Shown here in pieces: positions 29,314 through 39,818 of a DNA stretch of 64,000 bases. The notes beneath the pieces were generated by a model. It was not told where the DNA came from. It saw only the letters and a list, made by a program, of their open reading frames with translations, and ran no database searches. Position 1 is the stretch's first letter; every line of letters begins with the position of its first letter. Location of the stretch: contig CAYPST010000012.1 of NCBI GenBank assembly GCA_964413425.1, forward strand, positions 3,567-67,566. The letters are read 5' to 3'. This DNA comes from DATFLS01 sp964413425. GTDB lineage: Bacteria > Fidelibacterota > JAANXI01. The position numbers and the translations under genes were made by a program.

Positions 29314-30215
29314 AATACCCTCCCGTATCGTTTGACAACTGCTTGTGTCCGGCAGATAAAAATTCCATTGTGAATATGAATATACCAATCAATCGCAGAT
29401 TATATCCTAATTCAAACTGAGCCGGACACTACTCCTTCTTGCAGAATTTATTCTAACCAGTATTTATACGAATGTCAATAAGCTATTTAACTGTATTAAA
29501 TAATTTTTTCAATCGATAGCAGTTAACTAATTAGTAATCAGGCACTTCCTGAAATATCTATAAGCAACAACTCCCGTATCAGATCATCTTAACCTGTTGA
29601 ATTTATTATGATCTACAGGTAATGGATATGCCAGTCACCCGCAGATCTCTGGCAGGGAACTGCCTGTTTCACCATTCACCAGACAGCACTAATTCTTCCC
29701 ACTACGTCATGAAGAGTGTGAAAGAAGAATATACCGCTTCCTTATCCAAGATAATCAGGTGAGGGTTTTCAAATTTGATGTTATACCAAATAAAATTCAG
29801 CGGGTCCGATATTTTATCGCACATAAGACCCAATCTGTTAATACCCGGACAGATTTCTTTTCATATAACAAGTGAGGAATAAACAGCAATATCAGTTAAA
29901 ATAGGCGATTAGATGACAAATTATACAAACAAGAGAGTGTTTAGACAACATAGGCCTGATACAAGATGCTGAATCTGGTTATATTTATTATGTATACAAA
30001 ATATCTGCAAAATTTATTACGCTATTTGGACAGATATATTTTATATTTTCTTTGTCCCGTCGTCACGGGATCTCTTCGAGGCGTTCTTTGCGACCTTCGC
30101 GATCTTTGTCCCGTCCTGACGGGATCTCTTCGAGGCGTTTTCTAAATAGACTCAAACAAAGGGATAATGCCGGGAAAGAATCGGGAAGATCGTGCAATGA
30201 GATGGCTTGGAGCAA
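29314..30215. other. Gene-poor stretch, about 900 nt, with dispersed repeat
   Basis: No convincing coding frame is visible. The left 600 nt are AT-rich without notable structure. The right end (29937-30158) is copy 1 of a repeat that recurs at 41463-41672. The M23 peptidase gene ends at 30216 with no obvious terminator other than this repeat, whose hairpins may stop transcription. Confidence 0.6.
29937..30158 (+). repeat. Dispersed intergenic repeat A, copy 1
   Basis: This stretch aligns over its whole length with 41463-41672 in the same orientation, with many substitutions. Shared landmarks are GTGTTTAGA, GGCCTGAT, GCTGAATCTG, TACAAAATATC and GATTTGGACAGA-like segments, and a CCCGTC...ACGGGATCTCTT module. 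Within copy 1 the last module is tandemly duplicated with a 54-nt period (30051 and 30105), each unit carrying a CCCGTC/GACGGG-type hairpin. No gene is encoded. Confidence 0.75.
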
Positions 30216-31121
30216 CTACCGGAGATATCCGCTGAAAAAGTAATTCAGGGGATCGACCGGATCCCCTCCGATCCGTACTTCATAGTGGAGGTGAGAGGCG
30301 GTAGAGCGCCCGGTGTTTCCCACTTCCCCAATTTTCTCCCCCCTCCGGACCTGCTGGCCGGGTTTGACATCCATTCTGGACAAGTGAGCATACAGGGTTT
30401 CAAATCCATGGGAATGCACAACAGAAATCACCATTCCGTACCCACCCCGGCGTTTCGTATACTTTATAATCCCTTCAGCTGCTACATGTACGGGGGTTCC
30501 TGTCGGGGCAGAGATATCCAGCCCGTTGTGAAAACGCCGTTCCCCGGTGAAAGGATCTCGCCTCCATCCGTATCCGTCTGTAAAGTAGCCGAGAGCCAAT
30601 GGCCTGATAGAGGGAGTGGCTTCTATTTTGTCTAACGTGTACTGATATGTGGAATCCAATGTTTTATAACTCAATCGTTCTAATTTGACCATCCGTTCCA
30701 GACGATCGATGTCTATGAGAATCTCCGAGACTTTTGCATTTTTCTCCGGCAGCAAATAATCTAATTCCGTTGTCTTATCGTATCTTGTACCACCAATACC
30801 CAATTCCCGCACATCCTGACTGATTCCATTCATACCCACGTATGTCCGGACTGCCTCGTCATGGTATCCGATTTTCATCAGATACTGTTCCGCTTCGTTC
30901 ACCCGATCTTTCATAGTCTGTACCATTGTAATCAGGTGATCATTCGTACCTTTAAGTTTAGCCATCTTCCAGTCATACATTGTCTTGGTGAACGGAATGA
31001 AGGCATAATACACGAATGCACAAATCATCACCCCGGCCAGTGCGAGCGCTACTAATAAACGAGATTTTGTGATCTTGAGTTCTTGTATACCATGTTGTTG
31101 ATCGATGAATAGCAGCTTCAC
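30216..31121 (-). CDS. M23-family peptidoglycan peptidase, membrane-anchored
   Basis: The 301-residue protein has a single N-terminal membrane segment (about residues 22-45), a coiled-coil region (about 48-170) and a C-terminal LytM/M23 domain. The zinc ligands are visible in HNGLDISAP (HxxxD) and SHLHYEVR (HxH), and the supporting His lies in TLYAHLSRM. All catalytic residues are intact, so it is probably an active endopeptidase rather than an EnvC-like activator. Similar proteins cut cell-wall cross-links in growth or division. It stands alone. Confidence 0.9.
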   Translation of the reverse strand: MKLLFIDQQHGIQELKITKSRLLVALALAGVMICAFVYYAFIPFTKTMYDWKMAKLKGTNDHLITMVQTMKDRVNEAEQYLMKIGYHDEAVRTYVGMNGISQDVRELGIGGTRYDKTTELDYLLPEKNAKVSEILIDIDRLERMVKLERLSYKTLDSTYQYTLDKIEATPSIRPLALGYFTDGYGWRRDPFTGERRFHNGLDISAPTGTPVHVAAEGIIKYTKRRGGYGMVISVVHSHGFETLYAHLSRMDVKPGQQVRRGEKIGEVGNTGRSTASHLHYEVRIGGDPVDPLNYFFSGYLR

Positions 31122-31711
31122 AAGAACACCACCTTCAAAGTTAAATCACCAATTCCGGTATTATTGATTTTGTTCCTCTGTTCAGCACCAGATATTTGGC
31201 ACTCCCGGCACCGACTCTTCATGGGGATATACGTTGAGCGTTTCCCTGACCATCGATTATTGTTTCCTGCCATACCACACCTATACAAACAGTGCTTATT
31301 CTGCTTTCATTATCGGTATCGATTAAAAAAACTTTAGCAGTAATCGGATAGTCAATTAGAATACTTACCATTGTACCATTGAGGGAGCATAAACAATAAA
31401 ACTGGCAACTAAATGTACATTATTAGTCAATTGTAACGAAACTTTGCATAAATAGGTAAGTAATAAAATGTATATCAGCGTGTTTTTCTGCTATTTGCTG
31501 TAATATAAAAACATGACTATTACGTCAACTCAGGAAAACCGTTAAACGGATTCAATGGAAGGACTGTTTTCCCGGAACCCCCGGGATGTCCCGTAAGGGA
31601 TCCCGTTGGGAAATCCCGGGGTGAAGAAGAAAAAGACCTGAGCGTGCACCGTTCCGGGAATTGTCCTGAGTAGATTTAATAGTCATATATAAAAATAGTT
31701 AGGGTGTGGCA
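31122..31711. other. Intergenic, about 590 nt, with hairpin
   Basis: The left half is the AT-rich upstream region of the M23 gene and probably contains its promoter. At 31577-31622 lies a nested inverted repeat. No open frame in the stretch looks like a gene. Confidence 0.5.
31577..31622. repeat. Nested inverted repeat (GC-rich hairpin)
   Basis: ACCCCCGGGAT at the left pairs with ATCCCGGGGT at the right (one extra C). Inside it TCCC pairs with GGGA, around AAGGGATCCC. The same AAGGGATCCC core appears in the hairpin-rich region near 41890. It could be a bidirectional terminator or a mobile hairpin element. Confidence 0.55.
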
Positions 31712-31984
31712 ATGAAGGAAGAGCCTTCACCAGAAGTCATCTGGCAGCACCTCCTCCTTTCCGGCGGATATTCGATAGGTTATTTTTCGGTGACTGTGGA
31801 GCATGACGAAGTTCGCGTCTATCATTCCCGTACGCAAAAGGTAACTTACTTCAGCATAAACGAATCATTTAAAGGGATGGAACGGTTGTGTAATGAGCGC
31901 GGTTACGATCTGGCGTATCTGTTAGGGAACTATTATCCCAAATCATACCATGCGGTTAATATGGAGTTTGCCCAGAGAGAGTAA
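31712..31984 (+). CDS. Hypothetical protein, 90 residues
   Basis: One of the few plus-strand genes. The ATG at 31712 has an AGGG site 8 nt upstream; a GTG two codons earlier is also possible. The protein is soluble and mixed in composition, with VIWQHLLLSGGYSIGYFSVTV near the start and RLCNERGYDLAYLLGNYYP near the end. I recognise no domain. It is flanked by gene-poor regions on both sides, so its neighbours give no clue. Confidence 0.55.
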   Translation: MKEEPSPEVIWQHLLLSGGYSIGYFSVTVEHDEVRVYHSRTQKVTYFSINESFKGMERLCNERGYDLAYLLGNYYPKSYHAVNMEFAQRE

Positions 31985-32252
31985 CCAGTTATCTCTGTTG
32001 CTGTGGTTGGTTGATGCCAGATAATCCGCGAATCCGCCGAATCAATTCTGAGGTTGCCCTCCACCTTATGATCAGCTGAAATCGGTGCGGTATCTCAATA
32101 ATGGTTATCACAAGGAATGGTATCTCATTTTGGCAGAAACTGCCTTCTGTGGGAATACTGACCAGGCGCAGAGCAGTCTGCTGGCATTCTACAGACCGCT
32201 CTGCGATGATACCAGGATGCTGTCAATTTCTACCACTATATCACCGCTGCTG

Positions 32253-33389
32253 CTATTCAGCGGTGAATTTGTAGATGGTAGTTTGGGTATATTCCTGACC
32301 GGGTTCCAGTGTGGTGGAAGGAAAATTCGGGTGATGCGGTGAATCCGGATAATGTTGACACTCCAGGGCAAACCCATAGTGTTTTTCATAGGCCACGCCG
32401 CGCTTACCAACGGTGCTGCCATTGAGATGATTCCCGGTATAAAATTGGACTCCGGGTTCCGTGGTGTGTACTTCCATCACCCGGCCGGATGAGGGTTCTG
32501 TCACCCGAGCGGCCAGGGCAAGCTCTCCCGGCTCTTTGTTGAGAACCCAGCAGTGGTCATATCCGTTTCCGTACTCCAGCGGGGGATAATCCGCATTTAT
32601 TCTGGCTCCGATTTCCCTGGGCGTTGTAAAATCCATGGGGGTTCCATCAACTGGTATAAAATCGCCGGTGGGAATTAAATCCGGGTGGACTTCAAGAATT
32701 CGGTCCGCATTAATCGTTAACTGATGATCTAATACATCGCCGTTGCCTTCTCCGGCCAGATTGAAATACGAATGATTGGTCAGATTCACAACAGTCGGCT
32801 CATCCGTTGTCGCCGAATACTCGATCTGTAGGGCATTCTCATTCGTTAACGTATACGCCACCGTCACAGTCAGATTACCCGGGTACCCTTCTTCTCCGTC
32901 TTCACTGAGATAAGAAAGCTGAAGTGCAGGACCATCCTGTGAATCAACCGGCTCCGCCTCCCACAAGACATCATCGAATCCTTTGATCCCACCATGAAGA
33001 TGATTTTCGCCATTATTCTGTGCAAGGGTATACACCTGGCCGTTCAATTCGAACCGGCCATCTGCAATCCGGTTGGCATATCGTCCGATGATCGCACCGA
33101 AATTGCTCGTGTAATAGGCTTGCACCTCATCATACCCCAGGACCACATCATCAAGATTGCCATTGGTATCAGGTACTCTCAGTGATACGATGCTTCCGCC
33201 AAGATTGGTGATTCCGGCAGTCAGACCATTTGCATTTGTCAGCGTATACATATCCACCTGCCGGCCATCCGGCATTTCGCCGAAGGTACTTTTTGAGATA
33301 CTGCCAGCAGAATCGGCTTGCCTGCCGCAAGACCAGAATCCCAGGAAAAAAATCCCGGTTACCAACAGTAGTCGGAATACTTTACTCAT
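32253..33389 (-). CDS. Aldose 1-epimerase (mutarotase), exported lipoprotein
   Basis: GalM-type mutarotases interconvert alpha and beta anomers of aldoses. The 378-residue protein shows GAIIGRYANRIADGRFELNG, NHLHGGIKGFDDVLWEA (catalytic His), LTNHSYFNLAG (second His) and TEPGVQFYTGNHL, with a Glu near the end in YEKHYGFALECQHYPDSPHH. The start at 33389 has a GGAGGGAG site and gives a signal peptide ending in a FWSC lipobox, so it is probably anchored in the periplasm. The frame continues to 33413 without need. Confidence 0.9.
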   Translation of the reverse strand: MSKVFRLLLVTGIFFLGFWSCGRQADSAGSISKSTFGEMPDGRQVDMYTLTNANGLTAGITNLGGSIVSLRVPDTNGNLDDVVLGYDEVQAYYTSNFGAIIGRYANRIADGRFELNGQVYTLAQNNGENHLHGGIKGFDDVLWEAEPVDSQDGPALQLSYLSEDGEEGYPGNLTVTVAYTLTNENALQIEYSATTDEPTVVNLTNHSYFNLAGEGNGDVLDHQLTINADRILEVHPDLIPTGDFIPVDGTPMDFTTPREIGARINADYPPLEYGNGYDHCWVLNKEPGELALAARVTEPSSGRVMEVHTTEPGVQFYTGNHLNGSTVGKRGVAYEKHYGFALECQHYPDSPHHPNFPSTTLEPGQEYTQTTIYKFTAE

Positions 33390-33671
33390 ACTTCTCCCTC
33401 CACTCAATTTCATTGCTTTTGTGCGATCTGATGTCTGGGAACGTTTTTTTCAGCCGCCGGTCGGGACAGCATTGCCCTCTCAGTCTGATTCTGTTTGTGA
33501 CTACAGATTAGGCCATTAAAGGGTAATGCATTGGACTGATTGATGCAACAATTTTTCTCCGGCTTCCGATACAAACTTCCACACATTACATGACGCCCAG
33601 GCATCTTATCGATCCTGGGAAGAATCGCACAATTGAACAACAAAGGATACCTCACCGAAACTGGTGAAGCT

Positions 33672-35156
33672 TTAAGGCAGGTCAGTTGATCCCATTAAAT
33701 ACCGGTCACATTCTCTTGCCGCTCCGCGTCCCTCATTAATGGCCCAGACTATGAGGCTTTGTCCACGGCGCATATCTCCTGCCGCGAATACCCCTTCCAG
33801 GTTGGTGTGATATTGTCCGTGTTCCGCTCTGGCATTCGACCGCTTATCCCGTTCGACATTCAGTTGTTCAAGCACAGGATCTTCAGGGCCGAGAAACCCG
33901 AGGGCCAGTAAAACCAGATCCGCTTTCCATACTTTTTCAGTGCCGGGGATTTCCGTGGGAACCATCCTCCCGTTGCTCCTCGATTTCCACTCGACCTGTA
34001 CGGTATGCAGCTCCGTCACCTTCCCGGCTTCGTCTCCCGCAAACCGTTTTGTCATCACCTGATACTGCCTCGGATCATCGCCGAATTTCGCCGCGGCTTC
34101 TTCCTGTCCGTACTCGATACGGTACACATTAGGCCACTCCGGCCACGGATTTTCCGGAGCGCGGTTATCGGGAGGTTTCGGCAGGATTTCGAATTGGGTT
34201 AAGCTCTTACATCCATGACGCATACTGGTGCTCACACAATCAGTACCCGTGTCTCCCCCTCCGATGACAATAACATCTTTGCCGGCAGCAGAGATATAAT
34301 TGCCATTCTGATGATCGGAATCCAGCAGGCTTTTTGTGTCAGCATGTAAGTATTCCATGGCGAAATGGATGCCCGCCAGGTCACGCCCTTCAATGTCAAG
34401 ATCTCTGGCCTTTGTCGCGCCACCTGCCAGGACAACGGCATCGTACTTCTCCGTGAGATCGGTGGCGGGGATATCTGTGCCAATTTCCGTGTTGGTTACA
34501 AAGTTGACTCCTTCCTCCGCCATTAATTCCACCCGGCGCTGCACCACCGATTTATCCAGTTTCATATTCGGAATCCCATACATGAGGAGTCCGCCAACTC
34601 TGTCAGCCCGTTCGTAGACGGTTACCAGATGCCCTGCCTTATTGAGCTGGTCGGCAGCGGCTAATCCTGCAGGGCCGGATCCCACAATTGCCACCTGCTT
34701 CCCGGTACGCTCCTCTGGCGGATTCGGTACCACCCACCCTTCTTCAAATCCCTTATCAATAATAGCCTGTTCAATGCTCTTGATGGTGACCGGTGGATCG
34801 ATAATGCCCAGCACACAGGATCCCTCGCAGGGGGCAGGGCACACCCGCCCGGTAAATTCGGGGAAATTATTGGTTTTCAGCAGCCGGTGCAACGCCTCCT
34901 TCCACTGGTTTCGATAGACCAGATCATTCCATTCCGGAATCAGGTTATGAATCGGACAACCCAGGGCTTTCCCTTGCAGTTCGGACCCTGTTTGACAGAA
35001 CGGCACGCCGCAGTCCATGCACCGGGCTCCCTGTTGCCGGAGTTTTTCCTCCGACATGTGCTCGTGAAATTCCTTCCAGTCCCTGACCCGTTCTTCCGGT
35101 CTCCGATCCGGAGGATTTTCTCTCTCATATTCCATGAATCCGGTTGGCTTACCCAT
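33672..35156 (-). CDS. gltD: Glutamate synthase, small (beta) subunit
   Basis: GltD takes electrons from NAD(P)H by FAD and feeds them through iron-sulfur clusters to GltB for glutamate formation. The 494-residue protein has the N-terminal Cys motifs CMDCGVPFCQTG and CPAPCEGSC, an FAD-binding GSGPAGLAAADQLNKAG and an NAD(P)H-binding GGGDTGTDCVSTSMR. The C-terminal AAGDMRRGQSLIVWAI closes the FAD site. It lies 54 nt after gltB and the two form one unit. Confidence 0.96.
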   Translation of the reverse strand: MGKPTGFMEYERENPPDRRPEERVRDWKEFHEHMSEEKLRQQGARCMDCGVPFCQTGSELQGKALGCPIHNLIPEWNDLVYRNQWKEALHRLLKTNNFPEFTGRVCPAPCEGSCVLGIIDPPVTIKSIEQAIIDKGFEEGWVVPNPPEERTGKQVAIVGSGPAGLAAADQLNKAGHLVTVYERADRVGGLLMYGIPNMKLDKSVVQRRVELMAEEGVNFVTNTEIGTDIPATDLTEKYDAVVLAGGATKARDLDIEGRDLAGIHFAMEYLHADTKSLLDSDHQNGNYISAAGKDVIVIGGGDTGTDCVSTSMRHGCKSLTQFEILPKPPDNRAPENPWPEWPNVYRIEYGQEEAAAKFGDDPRQYQVMTKRFAGDEAGKVTELHTVQVEWKSRSNGRMVPTEIPGTEKVWKADLVLLALGFLGPEDPVLEQLNVERDKRSNARAEHGQYHTNLEGVFAAGDMRRGQSLIVWAINEGRGAARECDRYLMGSTDLP

Positions 35157-35210
35157 CTATACTCCTTACAACTATTCTTTCAATTATCATCTTCTCGCCA
35201 TTGAAATACT

Positions 35211-38200
35211 TTAATTTCCGCCGATGCGCGCGAGATCACTTTTATTCCGTACAAACGCTTCCATGACCGCTTCTTCACCGGACAACCCTTGTTCCTCGGA
35301 CTGCTCAATTGCTTCGAGCATTCGTTTGTAGTCGCGAGGGATCACCCTGACAAACTTCGGCACCATCTCTTCCCACCGGGCAAGCACCTCCCAGGCCAGA
35401 TCACTCCCTGTGTATTCGGCGTGACGGTGTATCATCGCTTCAATTTCATCGATCTCTTCTCCGTCCAGCAGCGGTTCGAGAAACACCATATCCTGATTGC
35501 ATCGGGTGGGAAACTCGCCGTCCTCGTCCAGAACATAGGCGATGCCGCCCGACATTCCGGCGGCAAAATTCCGGCCGGTGGAGCCGAGGACGACCACTCG
35601 TCCGCCGGTCATATATTCACAGGCGTGGTCTCCCACCGCCTCGACCACTGCTTTCACACCGCTATTCCGTACACAGAACCGCTCCCCGGCCATTCCGCGA
35701 ATGTACACTTCTCCCCGTGTTGCTCCATACAGTGAAACATTCCCGACGATAATATTCTCTTCCGGCTGGAAGGTTGATCCCTCCGGCGGGTAGAGAATTA
35801 ATTTGCCACCGGAGAGCCCTTTGCCGAAATAATCGTTGGCATCGCCTTCCAGTTCCAGGGTTATTCCTGGGGGTACAAACGCACCAAAACTCTGTCCGGC
35901 CGAACCGTCGAATTTGAGACGAATCGTATCTTCCGGGAGGCCTGCCGGACCATAGCGTCGCGTGAGCGCACTCCCGAGGATGGTACCCACTACCCGATTT
36001 ATATTTTGTATCGGCAAGGTGGCTTTCACCTGTTTTTGCTCGCTCAACGCGGGTTCACACAAATCCAGCAACGTCTGGATATCCATCGCATTCTCCAGGC
36101 CATGCTCCTGGTTGATGGTACACCGGATATCAGTCTTCCCGTCCACCTCCATCTGATGCAGAATCGGAGATAAATCCACAGATTTCGCTTTCCAGTGATC
36201 GATATCCTTCCGCTGTTCGAGTTTATCGGTGCGTCCGATCATCTCGTCGACGGATCGGAAGCCCAGCTGTGCCATAATTTCACGCAAATGCTCACCGATA
36301 AATCGCATCAGATTGACCACATGCTGGGGATCTCCCTGGAATTTATGCCGGAGTTCCGGATTTTGTGTTGCCACACCCACCGGGCAGGTGTCCAGATGAC
36401 AGACACGCATCATGATGCAGCCGAGAGCAATTAACGCACTGGTTCCGAAGCCGTATTCTTCCGCACCTAACAACGCAGCGATAGCCACATCACGTCCGGT
36501 TTTAATCTGCCCGTCTGTTTCCACCACAATTCTGCTGCGCAGGTCGTTCAACACCAGGGTCTGATGCGTCTCTGCCAGACCAAGCTCCCAGGGAAGCCCG
36601 GAATGCTTGATACTGGTTTGCGGTGACGCGCCCGTTCCGCCGTCGTGTCCGCTAATCAGCACCACATCCGCATGCCCTTTGGACACCCCGGCAGCAATCG
36701 TACCCACCCCAACTTTGGAGACCAGCTTCACATTTATTCGTGCGTCGGTATTGGAATTTTTCAGATCATGAATTAATTGCGCCAGATCTTCAATAGAGTA
36801 AATATCATGATGCGGCGGTGGGGATATCAATCCCACTCCCGGCGTGGAATATCGCACTTTGGCGATCCAGGGATACACTTTGCGTCCGGGCAGCTCCCCT
36901 CCTTCGCCGGGCTTGGCGCCCTGCGCCATCTTGATCTGCAGCTCCTGTGCCTGCGTCAGATACTCACTGGTGACGCCAAATCGTCCGGAGGCAACCTGCT
37001 TGATCGCACTATTCCTGGAATCACCGTTTGGATCCGGGGTGTAGCGCGCCGGATCTTCTCCCCCTTCACCGGTATTGCTCTTGCCGCCTATCCGGTTCAT
37101 GGCAATGGCCAGCGCTTCATGGGTCTCCTTGTTAATTGAACCATAGGACATGGCACCGGTTTTAAATCGTCGACAGATCGACTCAACCGACTCCACTTCG
37201 TCCAGAGGGATAGGCTCAGCATCGTGTGTGAAGCGGAACAAATGGCGCAGGGTTGGCGGGGGATCAAGTTGATCGTCAATTAATTGCGCATATTCTTTGT
37301 ATAACTTATAACTCCCCGTTCGACAGGCCAGCTGCAGTTTGTGTACCGTTTCAGGATTGTACATATGGTATTCGCCGTTTTTGCGCCACTTATATTGTCC
37401 GCCTTCATCTAGTGTCTGTCCATTCAGAGATGCCCGAGGGAAAGCCCGCTCATGGCGCCGTCGCGCTTCTTCGGCTATCACGTCCAATCCTATGCCACCG
37501 ATGCGGGAATCAGTCCAGGTAAAGTATTTGTCGATTACATCCTTCCTGATACCCAGCGCTTCGAAGATCTGAGCACCCCGATATGATTTGATGGTGGAGA
37601 TCCCCATCTTTGACATCACTTTGACAATCCCCTTCACCACCGCTTTATCATATCCCTCGATGGCTCGCTCATAGGAGATGTCTTGCAACAGATCCTCCTG
37701 AATCAAATCATAGAGACTTTCATACGCCATATAGGGATTCACCGCCTCGACGCCGTATCCCACCAGCAGACAAAAATGATGAACCTCCCGCGGTTCGCCG
37801 GATTCCAATACCAACCCGACCTTGGTTCGGCTTCCGGACCGAATGAGGTGATGATGCAATCCGGCAACCGCAAGCAGCGCAGGAATTGGTGCATGGTGGC
37901 GATCAAACTCTCTGTCAGAAAGAATTAAGATATTCACACCCTTTTCTATGGCATCATCCGCTGCCTGAAAGAGATCATCCAATGCCTGTTCCAGTCCTGA
38001 TCCTCCTTCGGCAACCGGGAAGACCATCGGGAGTGTCGTGCTCTTAAAACCCCTGAGATCAATGCGTCGCAGCTTCTGGATTTCCTCATTTCTCAGTATT
38101 GGCGATTTCAGCCGAATCTGGCGGCAGCTTTCCGGTTCCGGATGCAGGAGGTTTCGCTCGGAGCCGAGCGTGGTTTCCGTGGAGGTTATCAATTCCTCCC

Positions 38201-39818
38201 GGATCGGATCAATCGGCGGATTTGTCACCTGGGCAAATAACTGTTTGAAGTAGTTATACAATAGCTGAGGCTGATTGGAGAGCACGGCAATGGGGGCATC
38301 ATTCCCCATGGCGCCGACAGGTTGTATCATATCTTCCGCCATAGGTCCTACATTCACCTGTAAATCTTCATAGGTATATCCGAAGATTTTCTGCCGCCCG
38401 ACAATCTCTTCATGGGGGAACCTGGGCTCATCGTGCGGTACTGCCGGCAAATCGTCAAAGTCGATTAAGTGCTCCTCCAGCCAGTAGCGATAAGGATGCT
38501 CGGCTGCAATTCGGTGTTTGATTTCATCATCACCAACGATGTGCCCTTGTTCAGTATCGATCAGCAGCATTCGTCCCGGCTTTAAGCGATCTTTGTGAAC
38601 CACATTTTCAGAGGGAATGTCCAGCACCCCTACCTCAGATGCCAGCATCACCATGTCATCCCTGGTGATATAGTAGCGGGAAGGGCGCAGACCGTTTCTG
38701 TCCAGAGTGGCGCCCACCATTTTCCCATCGGTAAAAGCAATCGATGCCGGACCATCCCAGGGTTCCATCAGGCAACTGTGGTACTCGTAGAATGCCCGTT
38801 TCTCCTCGTCCATGTCCTCATGATTTTCCCAGGGTTCCGGAATCATCATCATCATGGCATGCGGGAGTGATCGCCCGCTCAACGTCAGAAACTCCAGGGC
38901 GTTATCAAATTTCGCTGAATCGCTGCCATCTTCCTGGATAACAGGAACAATTTTTTCCAGATCATCACCAAATACATCTGAGGCGCATTGCGTTTCCCGG
39001 GCATGCATCCAATTCTGGTTTCCTCGCAGGGTGTTTATTTCCCCGTTATGAATCAGGTAACGGTAAGGATGCGCCAGCTTCCAGCTCGGGAAGGTATTGG
39101 TACTGAAACGGGAATGGATTAATGCCAGCGCCGATTCCAGCAACGGGTCGCTCAGATCCGGATAGAATTCTTCCAGCTGGGCCGGAGTCAGCATTCCTTT
39201 ATAAATCACTGTTCTGCTGGACAGACTGGACGCATAAAAGAATTCCTTGTCCTCCAGATCATTCTTTTCGATTGCCGTTGTAACGCGGCGGCGAATCACG
39301 TATAACTTCCGCTCGAAATCCATCTGATCCCGGATTTCAGGTCCGGGAGCGATGAAGACCTGCCGGACAGACGGCTCGGACTCTTTGGCTGCTTTGCCCA
39401 GATAAAAATTATCGGTCGGCACTTTGCGCCAGCCGAGAATTTCCTGGTTTTCTTCGTGTACAATCTTTTCAACCACCTTTTCACACGCACGCCGGTTCTC
39501 GCGTTCCGGCGGAAAGAACATCATGCCCACCCCATACTGCCCGGGTTCCGGGAGTTGTATTCCAATCCCTTCACAAAAATGCCGCAAAAACTTGTGGGGA
39601 ATCTGCATCAGGATCCCGGCTCCGTCACCGGTATTCTGCTCGCTACCGGTTGCACCACGATGATCCAGATTATTGAGTACGGTCAAAGCCTTCCGGATGA
39701 TATCATTGGACGGCTCCCCCTTAATATTTACAACAAAACCAATGCCGCAAGCATCGTGTTCCTGTGCGGGATCATACAATCCCTGCTTCGGTGGCATGCC
39801 GGTTCGTGATTGCTTCAT
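35211..39818 (-). CDS. gltB: Glutamate synthase, large (alpha) subunit
   Basis: GltB makes two glutamates from glutamine and 2-oxoglutarate. The 1535-residue protein starts with a short propeptide before the Ntn amidotransferase Cys (Cys24, in HDACGIGFV). It continues with the central domain, then the FMN barrel (GAKPGEGGELPGRKVYPWIA and SGHDGGTGASPQTSI). The [3Fe-4S] cysteines are in CIMMRVCHLDTCPVGVATQN. The C-terminal beta-helix domain has GGRVVVLGSTGRNFAAGMSG. Length matches typical bacterial GltB. It is first in the gltBD operon. Confidence 0.97.
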   Translation of the reverse strand: MKQSRTGMPPKQGLYDPAQEHDACGIGFVVNIKGEPSNDIIRKALTVLNNLDHRGATGSEQNTGDGAGILMQIPHKFLRHFCEGIGIQLPEPGQYGVGMMFFPPERENRRACEKVVEKIVHEENQEILGWRKVPTDNFYLGKAAKESEPSVRQVFIAPGPEIRDQMDFERKLYVIRRRVTTAIEKNDLEDKEFFYASSLSSRTVIYKGMLTPAQLEEFYPDLSDPLLESALALIHSRFSTNTFPSWKLAHPYRYLIHNGEINTLRGNQNWMHARETQCASDVFGDDLEKIVPVIQEDGSDSAKFDNALEFLTLSGRSLPHAMMMMIPEPWENHEDMDEEKRAFYEYHSCLMEPWDGPASIAFTDGKMVGATLDRNGLRPSRYYITRDDMVMLASEVGVLDIPSENVVHKDRLKPGRMLLIDTEQGHIVGDDEIKHRIAAEHPYRYWLEEHLIDFDDLPAVPHDEPRFPHEEIVGRQKIFGYTYEDLQVNVGPMAEDMIQPVGAMGNDAPIAVLSNQPQLLYNYFKQLFAQVTNPPIDPIREELITSTETTLGSERNLLHPEPESCRQIRLKSPILRNEEIQKLRRIDLRGFKSTTLPMVFPVAEGGSGLEQALDDLFQAADDAIEKGVNILILSDREFDRHHAPIPALLAVAGLHHHLIRSGSRTKVGLVLESGEPREVHHFCLLVGYGVEAVNPYMAYESLYDLIQEDLLQDISYERAIEGYDKAVVKGIVKVMSKMGISTIKSYRGAQIFEALGIRKDVIDKYFTWTDSRIGGIGLDVIAEEARRRHERAFPRASLNGQTLDEGGQYKWRKNGEYHMYNPETVHKLQLACRTGSYKLYKEYAQLIDDQLDPPPTLRHLFRFTHDAEPIPLDEVESVESICRRFKTGAMSYGSINKETHEALAIAMNRIGGKSNTGEGGEDPARYTPDPNGDSRNSAIKQVASGRFGVTSEYLTQAQELQIKMAQGAKPGEGGELPGRKVYPWIAKVRYSTPGVGLISPPPHHDIYSIEDLAQLIHDLKNSNTDARINVKLVSKVGVGTIAAGVSKGHADVVLISGHDGGTGASPQTSIKHSGLPWELGLAETHQTLVLNDLRSRIVVETDGQIKTGRDVAIAALLGAEEYGFGTSALIALGCIMMRVCHLDTCPVGVATQNPELRHKFQGDPQHVVNLMRFIGEHLREIMAQLGFRSVDEMIGRTDKLEQRKDIDHWKAKSVDLSPILHQMEVDGKTDIRCTINQEHGLENAMDIQTLLDLCEPALSEQKQVKATLPIQNINRVVGTILGSALTRRYGPAGLPEDTIRLKFDGSAGQSFGAFVPPGITLELEGDANDYFGKGLSGGKLILYPPEGSTFQPEENIIVGNVSLYGATRGEVYIRGMAGERFCVRNSGVKAVVEAVGDHACEYMTGGRVVVLGSTGRNFAAGMSGGIAYVLDEDGEFPTRCNQDMVFLEPLLDGEEIDEIEAMIHRHAEYTGSDLAWEVLARWEEMVPKFVRVIPRDYKRMLEAIEQSEEQGLSGEEAVMEAFVRNKSDLARIGGN

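Noticed and set aside
30051..30158. Tandem 54-nt repeat considered as CRISPR
   Set aside because: Only two units, diverged, with hairpins and no cas gene; the repeat is part of dispersed repeat A.
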